A DNA stretch of 64,000 bases, from positions 42,868-106,867 of the forward strand of contig NZ_QMHO01000004.1 of the NCBI RefSeq assembly GCF_003313505.1, written 5' to 3'. Source of the stretch: Pedobacter nanyangensis. Its GTDB lineage: Bacteria; Bacteroidota; Bacteroidia; Sphingobacteriales; Sphingobacteriaceae. The position numbers and the translations under genes were made by a program. Positions within the stretch are counted from its first letter, which is position 1; each line of letters opens with the position of its first letter. The notes beneath the pieces were generated by a model. It worked only from the letters and a program-made list of their open reading frames with translations. It ran no database searches and had not been told where the DNA came from. Shown piece by piece: positions 1-8,654 of this stretch.

Positions 1-282
1 ACCGATTTTAACGGCTGCCAGATCACCAGATCGGTGACCGTTGGACAGCCGACGGCGGCGCTTGGCGGAACAGCCTCCAAAACTGACGTAAGTTGCAACG
101 GTGGATCAAACGGTACCGCTACCATCCTGGCAACGGGAGGAACAACCCCATACTCCTACTCCTGGGCCCCGTCCGGTGGCAGCAATGCTACAGCTACAGG
201 ACTGGCCTCAGGCACCTACACCGTAACCGTAACCGATTTTAACGGCTGCCAGATCACCAGATCGGTGACCGTTGGACAGCCG
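1..282 (+). repeat. SprB coding repeat, 231-bp unit
   Basis: Bases 1-51 recur without mismatch at 232-282, giving a 231-bp (77-codon) period in the reading frame. Only one full unit and the edge of the previous one are in the window, so the copy number is unknown. Exact nucleotide identity points to recent duplication or gene conversion within the array. Confidence 0.85.
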
Positions 283-1086
283 GCAACGGCTGTAACTATG
301 AGTTACGGTGGCAGTACTGCCATCAGTAAAAATGCAGCCTTTAGCTATACCTTTACGGCTACAGGCGGCACTCCAAGCTACATCTATAGTACTACGGGAA
401 CTAGACCTACCGGACTAAACCTTTCTGTGGGCGGCGTACTATCGGGCACTCCTACCGCAACAGGAACATTCAACTTCAATGTCACTGCTACGGATGCCAA
501 TTCCTGCTCCTGGTCTGTACCGGTCACGATCACCGTGGTAGACCCACTTCCGGTAACGCTAACCAACTTCGCGGCCAAATCCGTTTCTGGAGGTGTAGAA
601 GTTTCATGGAATACCGTTTCGGAAACCAACTCCTCGCACTTTGAACTGCTGCACGCTACAGAAAATGGAAAGTTCAGCATCATTAACAGACAAGATGCCC
701 TTGGCAACTCCAATACTGGAAAGCGCTATTCGTTTGTACATAAACAGCCAAGCAACGGCAACAATTACTACCAGCTGTTGCAACTGGACAATAATGGGGA
801 CCGCAAGGACTACGGTATCAAAACAGTATATTTTACTGCGGTGACCAAGGATGGTGTGACCTTGCATCCAAATCCGGCAAGACATACGGTAACGATAACT
901 TTTGAACCAAAAGCCTATACCCAAGTACAGTTAACAGACATGCTGGGCAAGGTGGTGAGAAGTCAAAAGATTGGCACGGCCGATACCGAGCAAGCCATTG
1001 ATGTAGCGGCGCTACCTCCTGGAACCTATACGATTGTGCTTATCGGCGAGGGTAAAAAGAGTGTACACAAGCTTATTAAACTTTAA
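1..1086 (+). CDS. SprB-repeat T9SS-secreted surface protein (3' part only)
   Basis: The frame is open from base 1, so the gene starts left of the window and only the last 361 codons are seen. In order it shows SprB-type repeats (CNGGSNGTAT, SGTYTVTVTD), an Ig-like He_PIG module around GLNLSVGGVLSGTPTATGTF, a linker typical of Bacteroidota surface proteins (PLPVTLTNFAAK), and a C-terminal type A T9SS sorting domain that begins at LHPNPA and ends LIKL. SprB repeats occur in gliding adhesins and large surface proteins; the sorting domain directs export through the type IX system and anchoring at the cell surface. The binding target cannot be read from this fragment. A rho-independent terminator follows the stop closely. 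Family assignment is strong; adhesin function is inference. Confidence 0.85.
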   Translation, partial: TDFNGCQITRSVTVGQPTAALGGTASKTDVSCNGGSNGTATILATGGTTPYSYSWAPSGGSNATATGLASGTYTVTVTDFNGCQITRSVTVGQPATAVTMSYGGSTAISKNAAFSYTFTATGGTPSYIYSTTGTRPTGLNLSVGGVLSGTPTATGTFNFNVTATDANSCSWSVPVTITVVDPLPVTLTNFAAKSVSGGVEVSWNTVSETNSSHFELLHATENGKFSIINRQDALGNSNTGKRYSFVHKQPSNGNNYYQLLQLDNNGDRKDYGIKTVYFTAVTKDGVTLHPNPARHTVTITFEPKAYTQVQLTDMLGKVVRSQKIGTADTEQAIDVAALPPGTYTIVLIGEGKKSVHKLIKL

Positions 1087-1107
1087 GTAGCAGGCCCAAA
1101 ACAATCC

Positions 1108-1143
1108 AAAAAGCCCCGCGGTATTTTACTACGGGGCTTTTTA
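1108..1143 (+). terminator. Rho-independent terminator of the SprB-repeat gene
   Basis: AAAAAGCCCCG and CGGGGCTTTTT form a GC-rich stem around an A/T-rich loop, followed by a T run, about 20 bp after the stop codon. Confidence 0.85.
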
Positions 1144-1556
1144 GATGGAAAAATTTCCAATATTCTGTCTTTGGTGTTGGTACGGGTAATTTTCTGACGT
1201 GCATGTCGCTAAGTAAGCATGAGAGAAGGCAGGGATACCTTCTTTTCGCTGTCCTAATTATAAATCACTCTTACTTCACTTTTTGCCATGGCTGTGCATA
1301 CACCAAAGAGTCTACATAAGTGGATAAAGCACTTTTATGATAAATTCAATATTCACCTCAGAAAGCATGGCGAACAGGGAGTGTATTCCATGAAAATTTT
1401 AATGGAATGAGTTCGTGGTAAGCCTTTAGTGATTTTTCATCATCTCAATCCGTAGCAAAGCTTCTTCGTTCTACTAAAATCGAGCTTGCAATGCCGCAAT
1501 GTGGCTATATTGCTATTCAATAAACTACATAGACACATCATGCCTCAATCTAGAAA
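1144..1556. other. Intergenic region, no gene recognised
   Basis: This 413-bp stretch lies between convergent genes and carries no ORF with family-like content. The only structure seen is a short hairpin at 1385-1408, ATTCCAT paired with ATGGAAT. Confidence 0.5.
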
Positions 1557-3161
1557 TTACATATATCTTTTCAATGCCTCCCAAAGAATTGGATCGTACT
1601 CGTAAACGTCTGGCCTGAATTGGACATTTCCTTTACCATCGGCCCATGCCGTATAATACGCAATAAATACACCAATACTCTTGCGGGGCGAATACCAAGT
1701 GGGTTTCAACTGGAACACATTTAACGTATCCGTTTTCTTGGCTAATTTCTTTTTAAAGATCTCGTTTTTGGTGGTATCAATCGGCGGCAAATCCACGTCC
1801 ATACGTAATTTATCGTATTGATACTTGTCTTTTACCATCAGCTCTGCAAATTTTAAAGGTTGCTCAATACGCACACAACCATGGCTAATGGCACGATTGG
1901 CCAACTTAAACCCGTATTTGTTGTTGGTATCGTGCAGGTAAATGCTCGAACTATTGTCGAACACAAACTTGAACTTGCCCAATGCATTGCCCTCTCCAGA
2001 ACCTTGCTTAAATTTAAATGGCAGTTTTTCGCGTGGATATTTGTTCCAATCAATGGTATCGGGGTCGGCCACTAATTTGTCTTTGTAATAAACCTTGATG
2101 TTGTTATTCGAAAGATAAAAAGGGTCTTTTCTGGCCATCCAGTAAATTTCGCTCTTGGCAATACTCACCGGAATGTTCCAGATGGGGTTTACCTGTATGG
2201 CATTAAAAACACTGAACAGTTGGGGCGTTTCGTGGTTTTTAGGTTTATCGTCCAACTTGCCCGATTTCAAAAAGACTTTCATCTTTTCGGCATAGGTTGC
2301 TTCACGCTTAGCTCCTACACAAACATTCATATGCGCCAAGGTATCGCTTTGTTTAAACCAGGTGAGCGTAAAATCAGGAATATTTACCACCACCAACTCC
2401 TCCGTTTGTAGCGGCAAACGCCAGCGCATGCGCTCCAGGTTCATCTTAATGGCTTTTACTGGTGGCGCGTCATCAGTACCCAAGCTATCGCGATAACGGG
2501 CCAATGCTTGTTTAAGCGCCAAATAAGCGCTCGTAGCAGGCTGTGCCTTTTTTAATTTAGCCACCAAATTGTCGGTGTTCAATACCGAGTCCATTTTCAG
2601 GCTATCAGGACGTTGTACCTGAATATAAAACCGGTTAAAGAAGTTTCGCGGATTGATACTTCCATAGCCCATAAAATTGGTGTACTTGTTTAAAGCATAG
2701 GCAGTGCTTAATTCAAGATCAGCTACGGCACCATAAACCTCATCAATGTTTTTAAACTGGTTTCGGTTAAGTACTTGCAATTGCTTCTCGTAAGCAGTGT
2801 AGTTAAATATCTCTGGATTAAAACCATCCAACTTGCTATTGAATAGATAGTTTTTCAAACTGTCTAACTGTCCGTTCACGTAGAAACGGGTCACTAATTG
2901 GGGCAAATATTCATGCTTTTCATAAAAGGCAGTAATGACCTTAGGATTCAAAAAGCCTTTGCGCTGTGCTTCTAATTTTGCTTTAAAGATGGGCTTATAT
3001 ACAGCGGTGTCAAATTTGTTGTACAGCTTATTGTTAAAATGTTCAGTCAGTACTACAGCAATTTCCGGTTTTTCCTTAAACCAGCTACACGCACATAAAA
3101 CACTGCAAAAAAGAGAAATAAGTAGCGTTTTCTTCAAACTTAGCGGGGGATTAATCAACAT
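1557..3161 (-). CDS. L,D-transpeptidase (YkuD/YcbB-like) lipoprotein
   Basis: A 534-aa protein of the YcbB-like L,D-transpeptidase family, which makes 3-3 cross-links in peptidoglycan or attaches proteins to it. The N-terminus is a signal peptide ending in a lipobox (SVLCAC), so the protein is probably a periplasm-facing lipoprotein. Residues about 40-250 match the alpha-helical scaffold region of long L,D-transpeptidases. The YkuD catalytic domain follows and holds the diagnostic motif ISHGCVRIE with nucleophilic Cys and catalytic His. The C-terminal tail (YEYDPILWEALKRYM) is typical of Bacteroidota members. The gene is transcribed divergently from the his operon, with about 250 bp between them. 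Length and motif agree with the family; substrate preference is not readable. Confidence 0.93.
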   Translation of the reverse strand: MLINPPLSLKKTLLISLFCSVLCACSWFKEKPEIAVVLTEHFNNKLYNKFDTAVYKPIFKAKLEAQRKGFLNPKVITAFYEKHEYLPQLVTRFYVNGQLDSLKNYLFNSKLDGFNPEIFNYTAYEKQLQVLNRNQFKNIDEVYGAVADLELSTAYALNKYTNFMGYGSINPRNFFNRFYIQVQRPDSLKMDSVLNTDNLVAKLKKAQPATSAYLALKQALARYRDSLGTDDAPPVKAIKMNLERMRWRLPLQTEELVVVNIPDFTLTWFKQSDTLAHMNVCVGAKREATYAEKMKVFLKSGKLDDKPKNHETPQLFSVFNAIQVNPIWNIPVSIAKSEIYWMARKDPFYLSNNNIKVYYKDKLVADPDTIDWNKYPREKLPFKFKQGSGEGNALGKFKFVFDNSSSIYLHDTNNKYGFKLANRAISHGCVRIEQPLKFAELMVKDKYQYDKLRMDVDLPPIDTTKNEIFKKKLAKKTDTLNVFQLKPTWYSPRKSIGVFIAYYTAWADGKGNVQFRPDVYEYDPILWEALKRYM

Positions 3162-3208
3162 TAATTTATCTTAGATGAGCATTCAATACAAATAAAATGC
3201 CATTATTT

Positions 3209-3240
3209 TTTGCATTGTATACTAAACTAGTATATATTTG
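3209..3240 (+). promoter_or_regulatory. Bacteroidota sigma-A type promoter of the his operon
   Basis: TTTG at 3209-3212, a 20-bp spacer, then TATATTTG at 3233-3240. This is an exact match to the known Bacteroidota consensus TTTG-N19/21-TAnnTTTG. Transcription would start near 3247, leaving a leader of about 160 nt before hisG. Confidence 0.8.
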
Positions 3241-3281
3241 CCGTACGTTCCTGCAAAATTAAGGAAAAGAAAGTTAGTATA

Positions 3282-3341
3282 ATGATTCAATTTTTAAACC
3301 ATCACGTACATTACCACCATCGCCATTGCGGCGATATGTAA
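3282..3341 (+). CDS. Histidine-rich leader peptide of the his operon
   Basis: A 19-codon ORF reads MIQFLNHHVHYHHRHCGDM and stops at 3339-3341. Six of the nine codons from 3300 to 3326 encode His, as two HH pairs and two single residues. It starts about 35 nt after the predicted transcription start, 127 nt before hisG, and is preceded by the purine-rich AAGGAAAAGAAAG. Short His-rich ORFs ahead of his operons are the hallmark of ribosome-mediated attenuation: stalling at His codons when charged tRNA-His is scarce changes leader RNA folding. Codon content and position are seen directly; the regulatory role is inferred by analogy with enterobacterial hisL. Confidence 0.85.
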   Translation: MIQFLNHHVHYHHRHCGDM

Positions 3342-3373
3342 TGTGATGTTCTGTACTTCAGAGCGGTTTAAAA
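3292..3373 (+). promoter_or_regulatory. Putative his attenuator RNA fold
   Basis: Three complementary segments surround the leader ORF. TTTTAAACC (3292-3300) pairs perfectly with GGTTTAAAA (3365-3373) as a closing 9-bp stem. Inside it, ACATTAC plus ATCGCC (3308-3324) pairs with GGCGAT plus GTAATGT (3330-3344), and TTCTG pairs with CAGAG (3349-3363). The left strands hold or precede the His codons, so a stalled ribosome would break the outer and main stems. A T-rich but not uniform tract follows. No classical GC-rich terminator is obvious, so transcriptional versus translational attenuation is open. Confidence 0.55.
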
Positions 3374-3408
3374 TAGATTTTATATTTCTTATCCTTTAAT
3401 TTTAGCAA

Positions 3409-4260
3409 GTGAAAACTCTTAAAATAGCTATCCAGAAATCGGGTAGATTAAACGAAAAATCAGTAGAAATTCTTAAAAACTGTGGTTTATCTTTCGAAAA
3501 CTATAAAAGCTCGTTGATTTCAACAGTAACCAATTTTCCCTTGGAAATTCTGTTCCTTAGGGATGATGATATCCCCGAATACGTGCAAGACGGCATTGCC
3601 GATTTGGGCATTGTGGGCGAAAATGTGATTGTTGAAACAGAAGCCAAGGTATCTTACCTTCAAAAGCTAGGTTTTGGCAAGTGCACGCTAAAAATTGCCG
3701 TTAAAAACGACAGTGAAATCAATAGCGTAGCGCAGCTAGACGGCAAGGTAATTGCCACTTCGTACCCCGTGATTTTGAAAAAATTCCTAAAAGCTAATCA
3801 AGTAGAAGCGCAAATCAGGAATATTTCGGGTTCGGTAGAAATTGGTCCGGGCTTAGGCTTAAGCGATGCCATTTTCGACATCGTATCTACTGGCGGCACC
3901 TTAAAAAACAACGGCCTTAGGCCTTTCACTAGCGTGATGGATTCGCAGGCGGCACTGATCTGTACACCAGGCCTGGAATTCAATACCGAAGTATTAGAAT
4001 TGGTGCAAAGAATCCAATCGGTGCTAAGGGCCAGAACGACCAAATATGTGGTGCTTAATGTGGAGAAGAAAAACCTTAAAGCAGTAGTTGAATTATTACC
4101 TGGGGTAAAAAGTCCAACGGTAGTTCCCTTGTTCGAGGACGATTGGGTAGCCGTTCATTCGGTAATTAATGAGCAAGATTTTTGGGTAAAAATCAATAGC
4201 CTAAAAGCCGCAGGGGCACAAGGTATCGTGGTGATGCCTATCGAGAAAATCATTACGTAA
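3409..4260 (+). CDS. hisG: ATP phosphoribosyltransferase (long form)
   Basis: HisG catalyses the first, committed step of histidine synthesis, condensing ATP with PRPP. At 283 aa this is the long form: a catalytic periplasmic-binding-like domain (LKIAIQKSGRLNEKS at the start, then the GxGLGLSDAIFDIVSTGGT PRPP-binding stretch) plus a C-terminal ACT-like regulatory domain ending GAQGIVVMPIEKII. The long form does not need HisZ and is feedback-inhibited by histidine in characterised relatives. GTG is the start, because a TAG lies in frame two codons upstream and no ATG is available. First gene of the operon, downstream of the His-rich leader. Confidence 0.97.
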   Translation: MKTLKIAIQKSGRLNEKSVEILKNCGLSFENYKSSLISTVTNFPLEILFLRDDDIPEYVQDGIADLGIVGENVIVETEAKVSYLQKLGFGKCTLKIAVKNDSEINSVAQLDGKVIATSYPVILKKFLKANQVEAQIRNISGSVEIGPGLGLSDAIFDIVSTGGTLKNNGLRPFTSVMDSQAALICTPGLEFNTEVLELVQRIQSVLRARTTKYVVLNVEKKNLKAVVELLPGVKSPTVVPLFEDDWVAVHSVINEQDFWVKINSLKAAGAQGIVVMPIEKIIT

Positions 4261-4387
4261 GTTTGAAATATTGGAACCACATAAACGCATAGAAAGCAGT
4301 TTCAAAAAAGGAAGCCAAACTCGTTTTTCTTCCCGTGTTAGTTCAGAAAATTACAGGCTAATGAATAAAGAAACAAGTATCGCTTTT

Positions 4388-4480
4388 CGTCATTTCGAGC
4401 GTAGTCGAGAAATCTTTGAACAAGAATTTAAACCCATTTTCAAAGATTTCTCCACTCGCTTTGCTGCGGTCGAAATGACG
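4388..4480. repeat. REP-like inverted repeat element in the hisG-hisD spacer
   Basis: A 93-bp element with perfect outer arms CGTCATTTCGA / TCGAAATGACG and inner arms GAGAAATCTTTGAA (4407-4420) / TTCAAAGATTTCTC (4439-4452). A half copy lies near 33978-34030 and a degraded one at 11716-11861. It has no coding content. Confidence 0.8.
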
Positions 4481-4546
4481 ACCGACTTAAAAAAAATGAC
4501 ATGCCTATATGTGTTAAAAAGGAATAAAACCACTCAAAATATTTAA

Positions 4547-4580
4547 TTTTTACTATTAACTATTAGTTAATTTAAAATTT
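4547..4580. repeat. Short 7-bp-phased A/T-rich tract
   Basis: The spacer before hisD reads in 7-bp steps (TTTTTAC, TATTAAC, TATTAGT, TAATTTA). This is a weak member of the heptad-array family seen in other spacers. Confidence 0.4.
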
Positions 4581-4587
4581 TAAAACA

Positions 4588-5874
4588 TTGAAAATCTACA
4601 ACTTTAAAGATTTAACTCAACAAGAACTGAAAGAACTGTGCTCCCGAAGCATTTCCGACGACAATTTGGTTAAATCGAGGACAGAAGAAATCATCAACAA
4701 CGTAAAAAGCAATGGCGACAATGCCTTGTTCAGTTACGCTCAACAGTTCGACAACATTGAACTTTCTTCGCTCTTTATCGACAAAAACGAACTGGCCGAA
4801 ATCGCGAAACAAATTCCTTCATCGGTTAAAAATGCCATCGATACCGCCTACCAAAATATCCACACCTTCCATGCTTCACAACTTAGGCAAGAGAACAAAG
4901 TAGAAACCATGCCAGGGGTAATTTGCTGGCGTGAGGCAAGAGCAATTGAACGGGTGGGCCTGTATATCCCGGGCGGCACCGCGGTATTACCAAGCACTTT
5001 CTTAATGTTGGGCATCCCCGCTAAAATTGCGGGCTGTAAAGAAATTGTGGTTTGCTCCCCACCCCAACAAAACGGCAAGGTAAACTGCTACATTGCTTAT
5101 GTGGCTACCCTACTCAACATCGAAAAGGTTTACCTGGTTGGCGGCGCCCAAGCCGTAGCAGCTATGGCCTACGGTACCGAAAGCATTCCCCAGGTTTACA
5201 AAATTTTCGGTCCCGGAAACCGATATGTTACCGAAGCCAAAAAACAGGTCCAAAACAGCGTTGCCATTGACATGCCTGCTGGCCCATCAGAGGTTTTGGT
5301 GCTCGCCGATGAGACTGCCATTCCGTCATACGTTGCCGCAGACCTTTTAGCTCAAGCAGAACACGGAACTGATAGTCAGTCGATTTTAACGATTACCTCA
5401 AACAATACTGCAAATAAAGTTATAGCCGAATTGGAAAAGCAATTGCCCGCTTTACCAAGGAAAGACATCGCCGCAGCGGCCATCGCCAATTCTTATGTAA
5501 TGCTGGTTGAAAACCTTGCCCAAGGCATGGAATTTAGCAACCTTTATGCGCCAGAACATTTGATATTGGCCACAGAAAAATACGAAGAGCTCATCCCAGC
5601 CATCAGTAATGCGGGCTCTGTATTCCTGGGCAACCTAACCCCCGAAAGCGCAGGAGATTATGCTTCGGGAACTAACCACACCTTACCTACAAGTGCCTTT
5701 GCTAAAGCTTACTCTGGGGTTTCTGTTGATACTTTCATGAAGAAAATCACGTTTCAACATCTATCTGTCAATGGTTTAAAAAATATTGGCGGTACGGTTG
5801 AAGTACTTGCAGAAGCCGAGGGCCTACAGGCGCACAAAAATGCAGTGAGTATTAGACTTAAGAGCAAAGAATAA
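4588..5874 (+). CDS. hisD: Histidinol dehydrogenase
   Basis: HisD performs the last two steps, the NAD-dependent oxidation of L-histidinol to L-histidine, using a Zn ion. The 428-aa length is normal. Family signatures include ERVGLYIPGGTAVLPST, KIFGPGNRYVTEAKKQVQ, DMPAGPSEVLVLAD and AEHGTDSQS, with the catalytic His-rich region YASGTNHTLPTSAFA. The start is TTG at 4588, since an in-frame TAA lies five codons upstream and no ATG intervenes. The 327-bp gap after hisG is filled with repeats rather than genes. The 3' end of the coding sequence runs into a 7-bp-phased array. Confidence 0.97.
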   Translation: MKIYNFKDLTQQELKELCSRSISDDNLVKSRTEEIINNVKSNGDNALFSYAQQFDNIELSSLFIDKNELAEIAKQIPSSVKNAIDTAYQNIHTFHASQLRQENKVETMPGVICWREARAIERVGLYIPGGTAVLPSTFLMLGIPAKIAGCKEIVVCSPPQQNGKVNCYIAYVATLLNIEKVYLVGGAQAVAAMAYGTESIPQVYKIFGPGNRYVTEAKKQVQNSVAIDMPAGPSEVLVLADETAIPSYVAADLLAQAEHGTDSQSILTITSNNTANKVIAELEKQLPALPRKDIAAAAIANSYVMLVENLAQGMEFSNLYAPEHLILATEKYEELIPAISNAGSVFLGNLTPESAGDYASGTNHTLPTSAFAKAYSGVSVDTFMKKITFQHLSVNGLKNIGGTVEVLAEAEGLQAHKNAVSIRLKSKE

Positions 5875-5949
5875 CGAGCAAAGAACAAAGAAGTAGATAC
5901 TGGACAAATTATTATTTCAGTCTTTTATCTTTTTCCTTGCTCTTTAATC
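5862..5949. repeat. Inverted heptad array between hisD and hisC
   Basis: The left half reads in 7-bp units GAGCAAA, GAATAAC, GAGCAAA, GAACAAA, GAAGTAG (5862-5896). After a short centre, the right half reads TTTCAGT, CTTTTAT, CTTTTTC, CTTGCTC, TTTAATC (5915-5949), the reverse complement pattern of the left half. The array begins inside the last codons of hisD. Confidence 0.7.
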
Positions 5950-5965
5950 CCAAAAAACAACCCAC

Positions 5966-7006
5966 ATGGACATAAGAGACCTACAACGAGAAAACATTAA
6001 AAACCTTAGCCCCTACTCTACCGCCAGGGACGAGTTTAAGGGACAGGCCAGTGTTTATTTAGACGCCAATGAGAATAGCTTTGGCTCACCACTGCCCGCC
6101 GACTATAACCGCTATCCAGATCCCCTGCAATTGGACCTAAAGGATGCCATCAGCAAAATCAAAGGAGTTCCCATCGAAAACACCTTTTTGGGCAATGGCA
6201 GCGACGAGGCGATTGACCTACTTTTCAGGGCTTTTTGCAACCCTGGGAAAGACAATGTGATTATCCTACCGCCTACCTACGGCATGTACGAAGTGTCGGC
6301 AAACATCAATGACGTTGAAGTGAGAAAAGTGAACCTTACTCCCGATTTCCAATTGGACCTGGAGAAGATTGCCGAAACGATTGATGCCAACACCAAAATC
6401 ATTTTCATTTGCTCGCCCAACAATCCTACAGGAAACTCTATAAACAGAAGCGATATAGAGACGATTTTAGCCAACTTTAAAGGCCTGGTGGTGATTGATG
6501 AGGCTTACATCAATTTTGCCAAGCAGAAGACCTTTATTCAAGAATTAACGGAATATGCCAACTTGGTAGTACTGCAAACCTTTTCGAAAGCCTGGGGCCT
6601 GGCGGCTCTACGTTTGGGCATGGCATTTTCTTCGACCCATGTAATTGACATCCTGAACAAGGTAAAGCCTCCCTACAACATTAACCAAGCTACCCAGGAT
6701 TTGGCCTTGGCAGCATTGGAAAACATCCAACAAGTAAATGACTGGATAAGATTAACGGTAAACGAGAGAGAGCGATTAAGCAACGCATTGGGCAGATTAC
6801 CAAACGTTAAAAAAGTTTACCCCTCGGATGCTAATTTTATTTTAGCACAAATTGACCATGCACACTGGACCTACCACCAATTGGTAGACCGGGGCATTAT
6901 TGTACGGGACCGCTCCAAAGTAGTGCTTTGCGACGACTGCCTGCGCATTACCATTGGCACCATTGAAGAAAACAACCAACTTTTAACCGCATTAGAAAAA
7001 CTATAA
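5966..7006 (+). CDS. hisC: Histidinol-phosphate aminotransferase
   Basis: A PLP-dependent class I/II aminotransferase that converts imidazole-acetol phosphate to histidinol phosphate with glutamate. At 346 aa it has the HisC hallmarks: an N-terminal [14 protein letters not shown], the [11 protein letters not shown] cofactor loop, the CSPNNPTGN motif, and the Schiff-base lysine near residue 208 in [14 protein letters not shown]. The stop codon overlaps the hisB start by one base (TAATG), indicating tight translational coupling. Confidence 0.97.
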   Translation: MDIRDLQRENIKNLSPYSTARDEFKGQASVYLDANENSFGSPLPADYNRYPDPLQLDLKDAISKIKGVPIENTFLGNGSDEAIDLLFRAFCNPGKDNVIILPPTYGMYEVSANINDVEVRKVNLTPDFQLDLEKIAETIDANTKIIFICSPNNPTGNSINRSDIETILANFKGLVVIDEAYINFAKQKTFIQELTEYANLVVLQTFSKAWGLAALRLGMAFSSTHVIDILNKVKPPYNINQATQDLALAALENIQQVNDWIRLTVNERERLSNALGRLPNVKKVYPSDANFILAQIDHAHWTYHQLVDRGIIVRDRSKVVLCDDCLRITIGTIEENNQLLTALEKL

Positions 7007-8139
7007 TGACCAAAATCCTATTTATCGATAGAGACGGCACCCTTAATCTTGAACCTGAAGATGAACAGGTAGACAGTTTCGCAAAGCTGAAATTTTACCC
7101 TAGGGCGTTATATTACCTTTCCAAAATTGCCAAAGAGCTAGACTATAAATTAGTGATGGTAACCAATCAGGATGGATTGGGCACCCTGTCGCATCCTGAA
7201 GAAAATTTTTGGCCCATACATAATTTTATTGTAGATACTTATGCCGCGGAAGGTGTAGTATTTGATGAGATTGTAATTGATAAAACTTTTGCGAAAGACA
7301 ATGCGCCAACCCGTAAACCAGGTACTGCCCTACTGACCAAATATTTTGGAGCAGAGTACGATTTGCCAAACTCCTTTGTGATTGGCGATAGGCTTAACGA
7401 CATTGTGCTGGCCAAGAATTTGGGTGCTAAGGGGATTTACATCCGCAACAACGATGGATTGGGGTCTGCCGAGAATTTGGATAAATACGAAACCTTAAGC
7501 GACATTATTGCTTTGGAAACCAAAAACTGGGAAGATATTTACACTTTTCTGCGTGGTGGCGCCCGAACGGTGAAGCATGAGCGTAAAACCAACGAAACGG
7601 ATATTAGCATCACATTAGATTTAGATGGTACGGGCAAGGCCAAGATTGACACGGGTTTAAACTTTTTTGACCACATGCTGGACCAAATCGCTCGTCACGG
7701 AGGAATGGATTTAGAGATTATTGCCAAAGGCGATTTACACATTGACGAGCACCACACCGTGGAAGATACAGGCATTGCCCTAGGCGAAGCCTTTGCCAAA
7801 GCAATAGGCAACAAATTAGGCATAGAACGCTACGGCTTTTGCTTACCTATGGACGATTGCTTGGCCCAGGTGGCCATTGATTTTGGTGGCAGGAACTGGA
7901 TTGTTTGGGAGGCCGATTTTAAACGTGAACGTGTAGGAGATGTGCCTACGGAAATGTTTTTCCATTTCTTTAAATCGTTTAGCGATGCAGCTAAATGTAA
8001 TTTGAACGTTAAAGCCGAAGGGGAAAACGAACACCATAAAATTGAGGCGATTTTTAAGGCTTTTGCCAAGGCAATTAAAATGGCGGTTAAACGTGACGCA
8101 GAAAAAATGGTGTTACCGAGCACGAAGGGAGTGTTATAG
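7006..8139 (+). CDS. hisB: Bifunctional histidinol-phosphatase / imidazoleglycerol-phosphate dehydratase
   Basis: A 377-aa fusion. Residues about 1-165 form a HAD-family histidinol-phosphate phosphatase with the nucleophile motif LFIDRDGTL and the later acid motif VIGDRLNDI. Residues about 185-377 form the imidazoleglycerol-phosphate dehydratase, with [30 protein letters not shown] and [15 protein letters not shown], whose His/Glu residues bind the two Mn ions. The protein carries out two separate pathway steps. The fusion architecture is the same as in Escherichia coli HisB. It overlaps hisC by one base and is followed by 515 bp without a gene before hisH. Confidence 0.97.
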   Translation: MTKILFIDRDGTLNLEPEDEQVDSFAKLKFYPRALYYLSKIAKELDYKLVMVTNQDGLGTLSHPEENFWPIHNFIVDTYAAEGVVFDEIVIDKTFAKDNAPTRKPGTALLTKYFGAEYDLPNSFVIGDRLNDIVLAKNLGAKGIYIRNNDGLGSAENLDKYETLSDIIALETKNWEDIYTFLRGGARTVKHERKTNETDISITLDLDGTGKAKIDTGLNFFDHMLDQIARHGGMDLEIIAKGDLHIDEHHTVEDTGIALGEAFAKAIGNKLGIERYGFCLPMDDCLAQVAIDFGGRNWIVWEADFKRERVGDVPTEMFFHFFKSFSDAAKCNLNVKAEGENEHHKIEAIFKAFAKAIKMAVKRDAEKMVLPSTKGVL

Positions 8140-8141
8140 AG

Positions 8142-8280
8142 AGTAAGGATTAAGGAGTAAGGAGCAAGGAGTAAGGAGCAAGGAGTAAGGAGCAAGGAGC
8201 AAGGAGCAAGGAGCAAGGAGCAAGGAGCAAGGAGTAAGGAGTAAGGAGTAAGGAGTAAGGAGTAAAGAGCAAAGAGTAAG
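8142..8280. repeat. Heptanucleotide tandem repeat, about 20 copies
   Basis: Starting two bases after the hisB stop, units AGTAAGG and AGCAAGG alternate and repeat about 20 times in one orientation, decaying to AGTAAAG, AGCAAAG and AGTAAGA at the end. It is followed by a hairpin CTCTCCTC-TTT-GAGGAGAG near 8303-8321. This is the longest and purest heptad array of the window and should be prone to slippage. Confidence 0.9.
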
Positions 8281-8361
8281 AACTTCCTTTCCCAAATGCT
8301 TTTCTCTCCTCTTTGAGGAGAGAGGAGAACTAACGATAAAGATGGCTTACTGAAACTTTGT

Positions 8362-8447
8362 CGTCATTGCGAGGAGGCACAACGAAGCAATCTTACAACG
8401 ATAGTTATTAAACGCTTTAAGATTGCTTCGCAAAGCTTGCAACGACG
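8362..8447. repeat. REP-like inverted repeat (CGTCATTGCGAG type)
   Basis: Left arm begins CGTCATTGCGAGGAGGCA and runs to GAAGCAATCTTA; right arm begins TAAGATTGCTTCG and ends GCAACGACG. The arms are imperfect. The same outer sequence and the GAAGCAATC core occur in the near-perfect element at 10989-11069. Confidence 0.75.
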
Positions 8448-8489
8448 GACTGATTAGAGGCAATACAAGGCACTGAAAAAAGTGAATTA

Positions 8490-8610
8490 AACCCGATAGT
8501 AGCGGAAAGTTTTAGGTGGCCACTTCCGGTTAAATAACATAAAGCAAATGAGATCCCCCGTTCCTCGGAATAACAAATAGCCTTAAAACTTATAGCGGAT
8601 AGCGGGGCTA
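8490..8610. repeat. Dispersed imperfect palindrome (CCCGATAGTAGCGG type)
   Basis: Left part AACCCGATAGTAGCGGAAAG and right part CTTATAGCGGATAGCGGGGC resemble the elements at 48711-48788 and 50696-50770. The rest of the hisB-hisH gap shows no gene. Confidence 0.5.
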
Positions 8611-8654
8611 CAGAAGCTATAAAATACAAACATTCGTTTTCAAAAACTGAAAAA

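Noticed and set aside
4271..4546. 91-codon ORF between hisG and hisD
   Set aside because: It consists largely of the REP-like element read through and is not a plausible protein.
8142..8280. Tandem array as a CRISPR
   Set aside because: The unit is 7 bp, there are no 20-40 bp repeats with spacers, and no cas genes are nearby.
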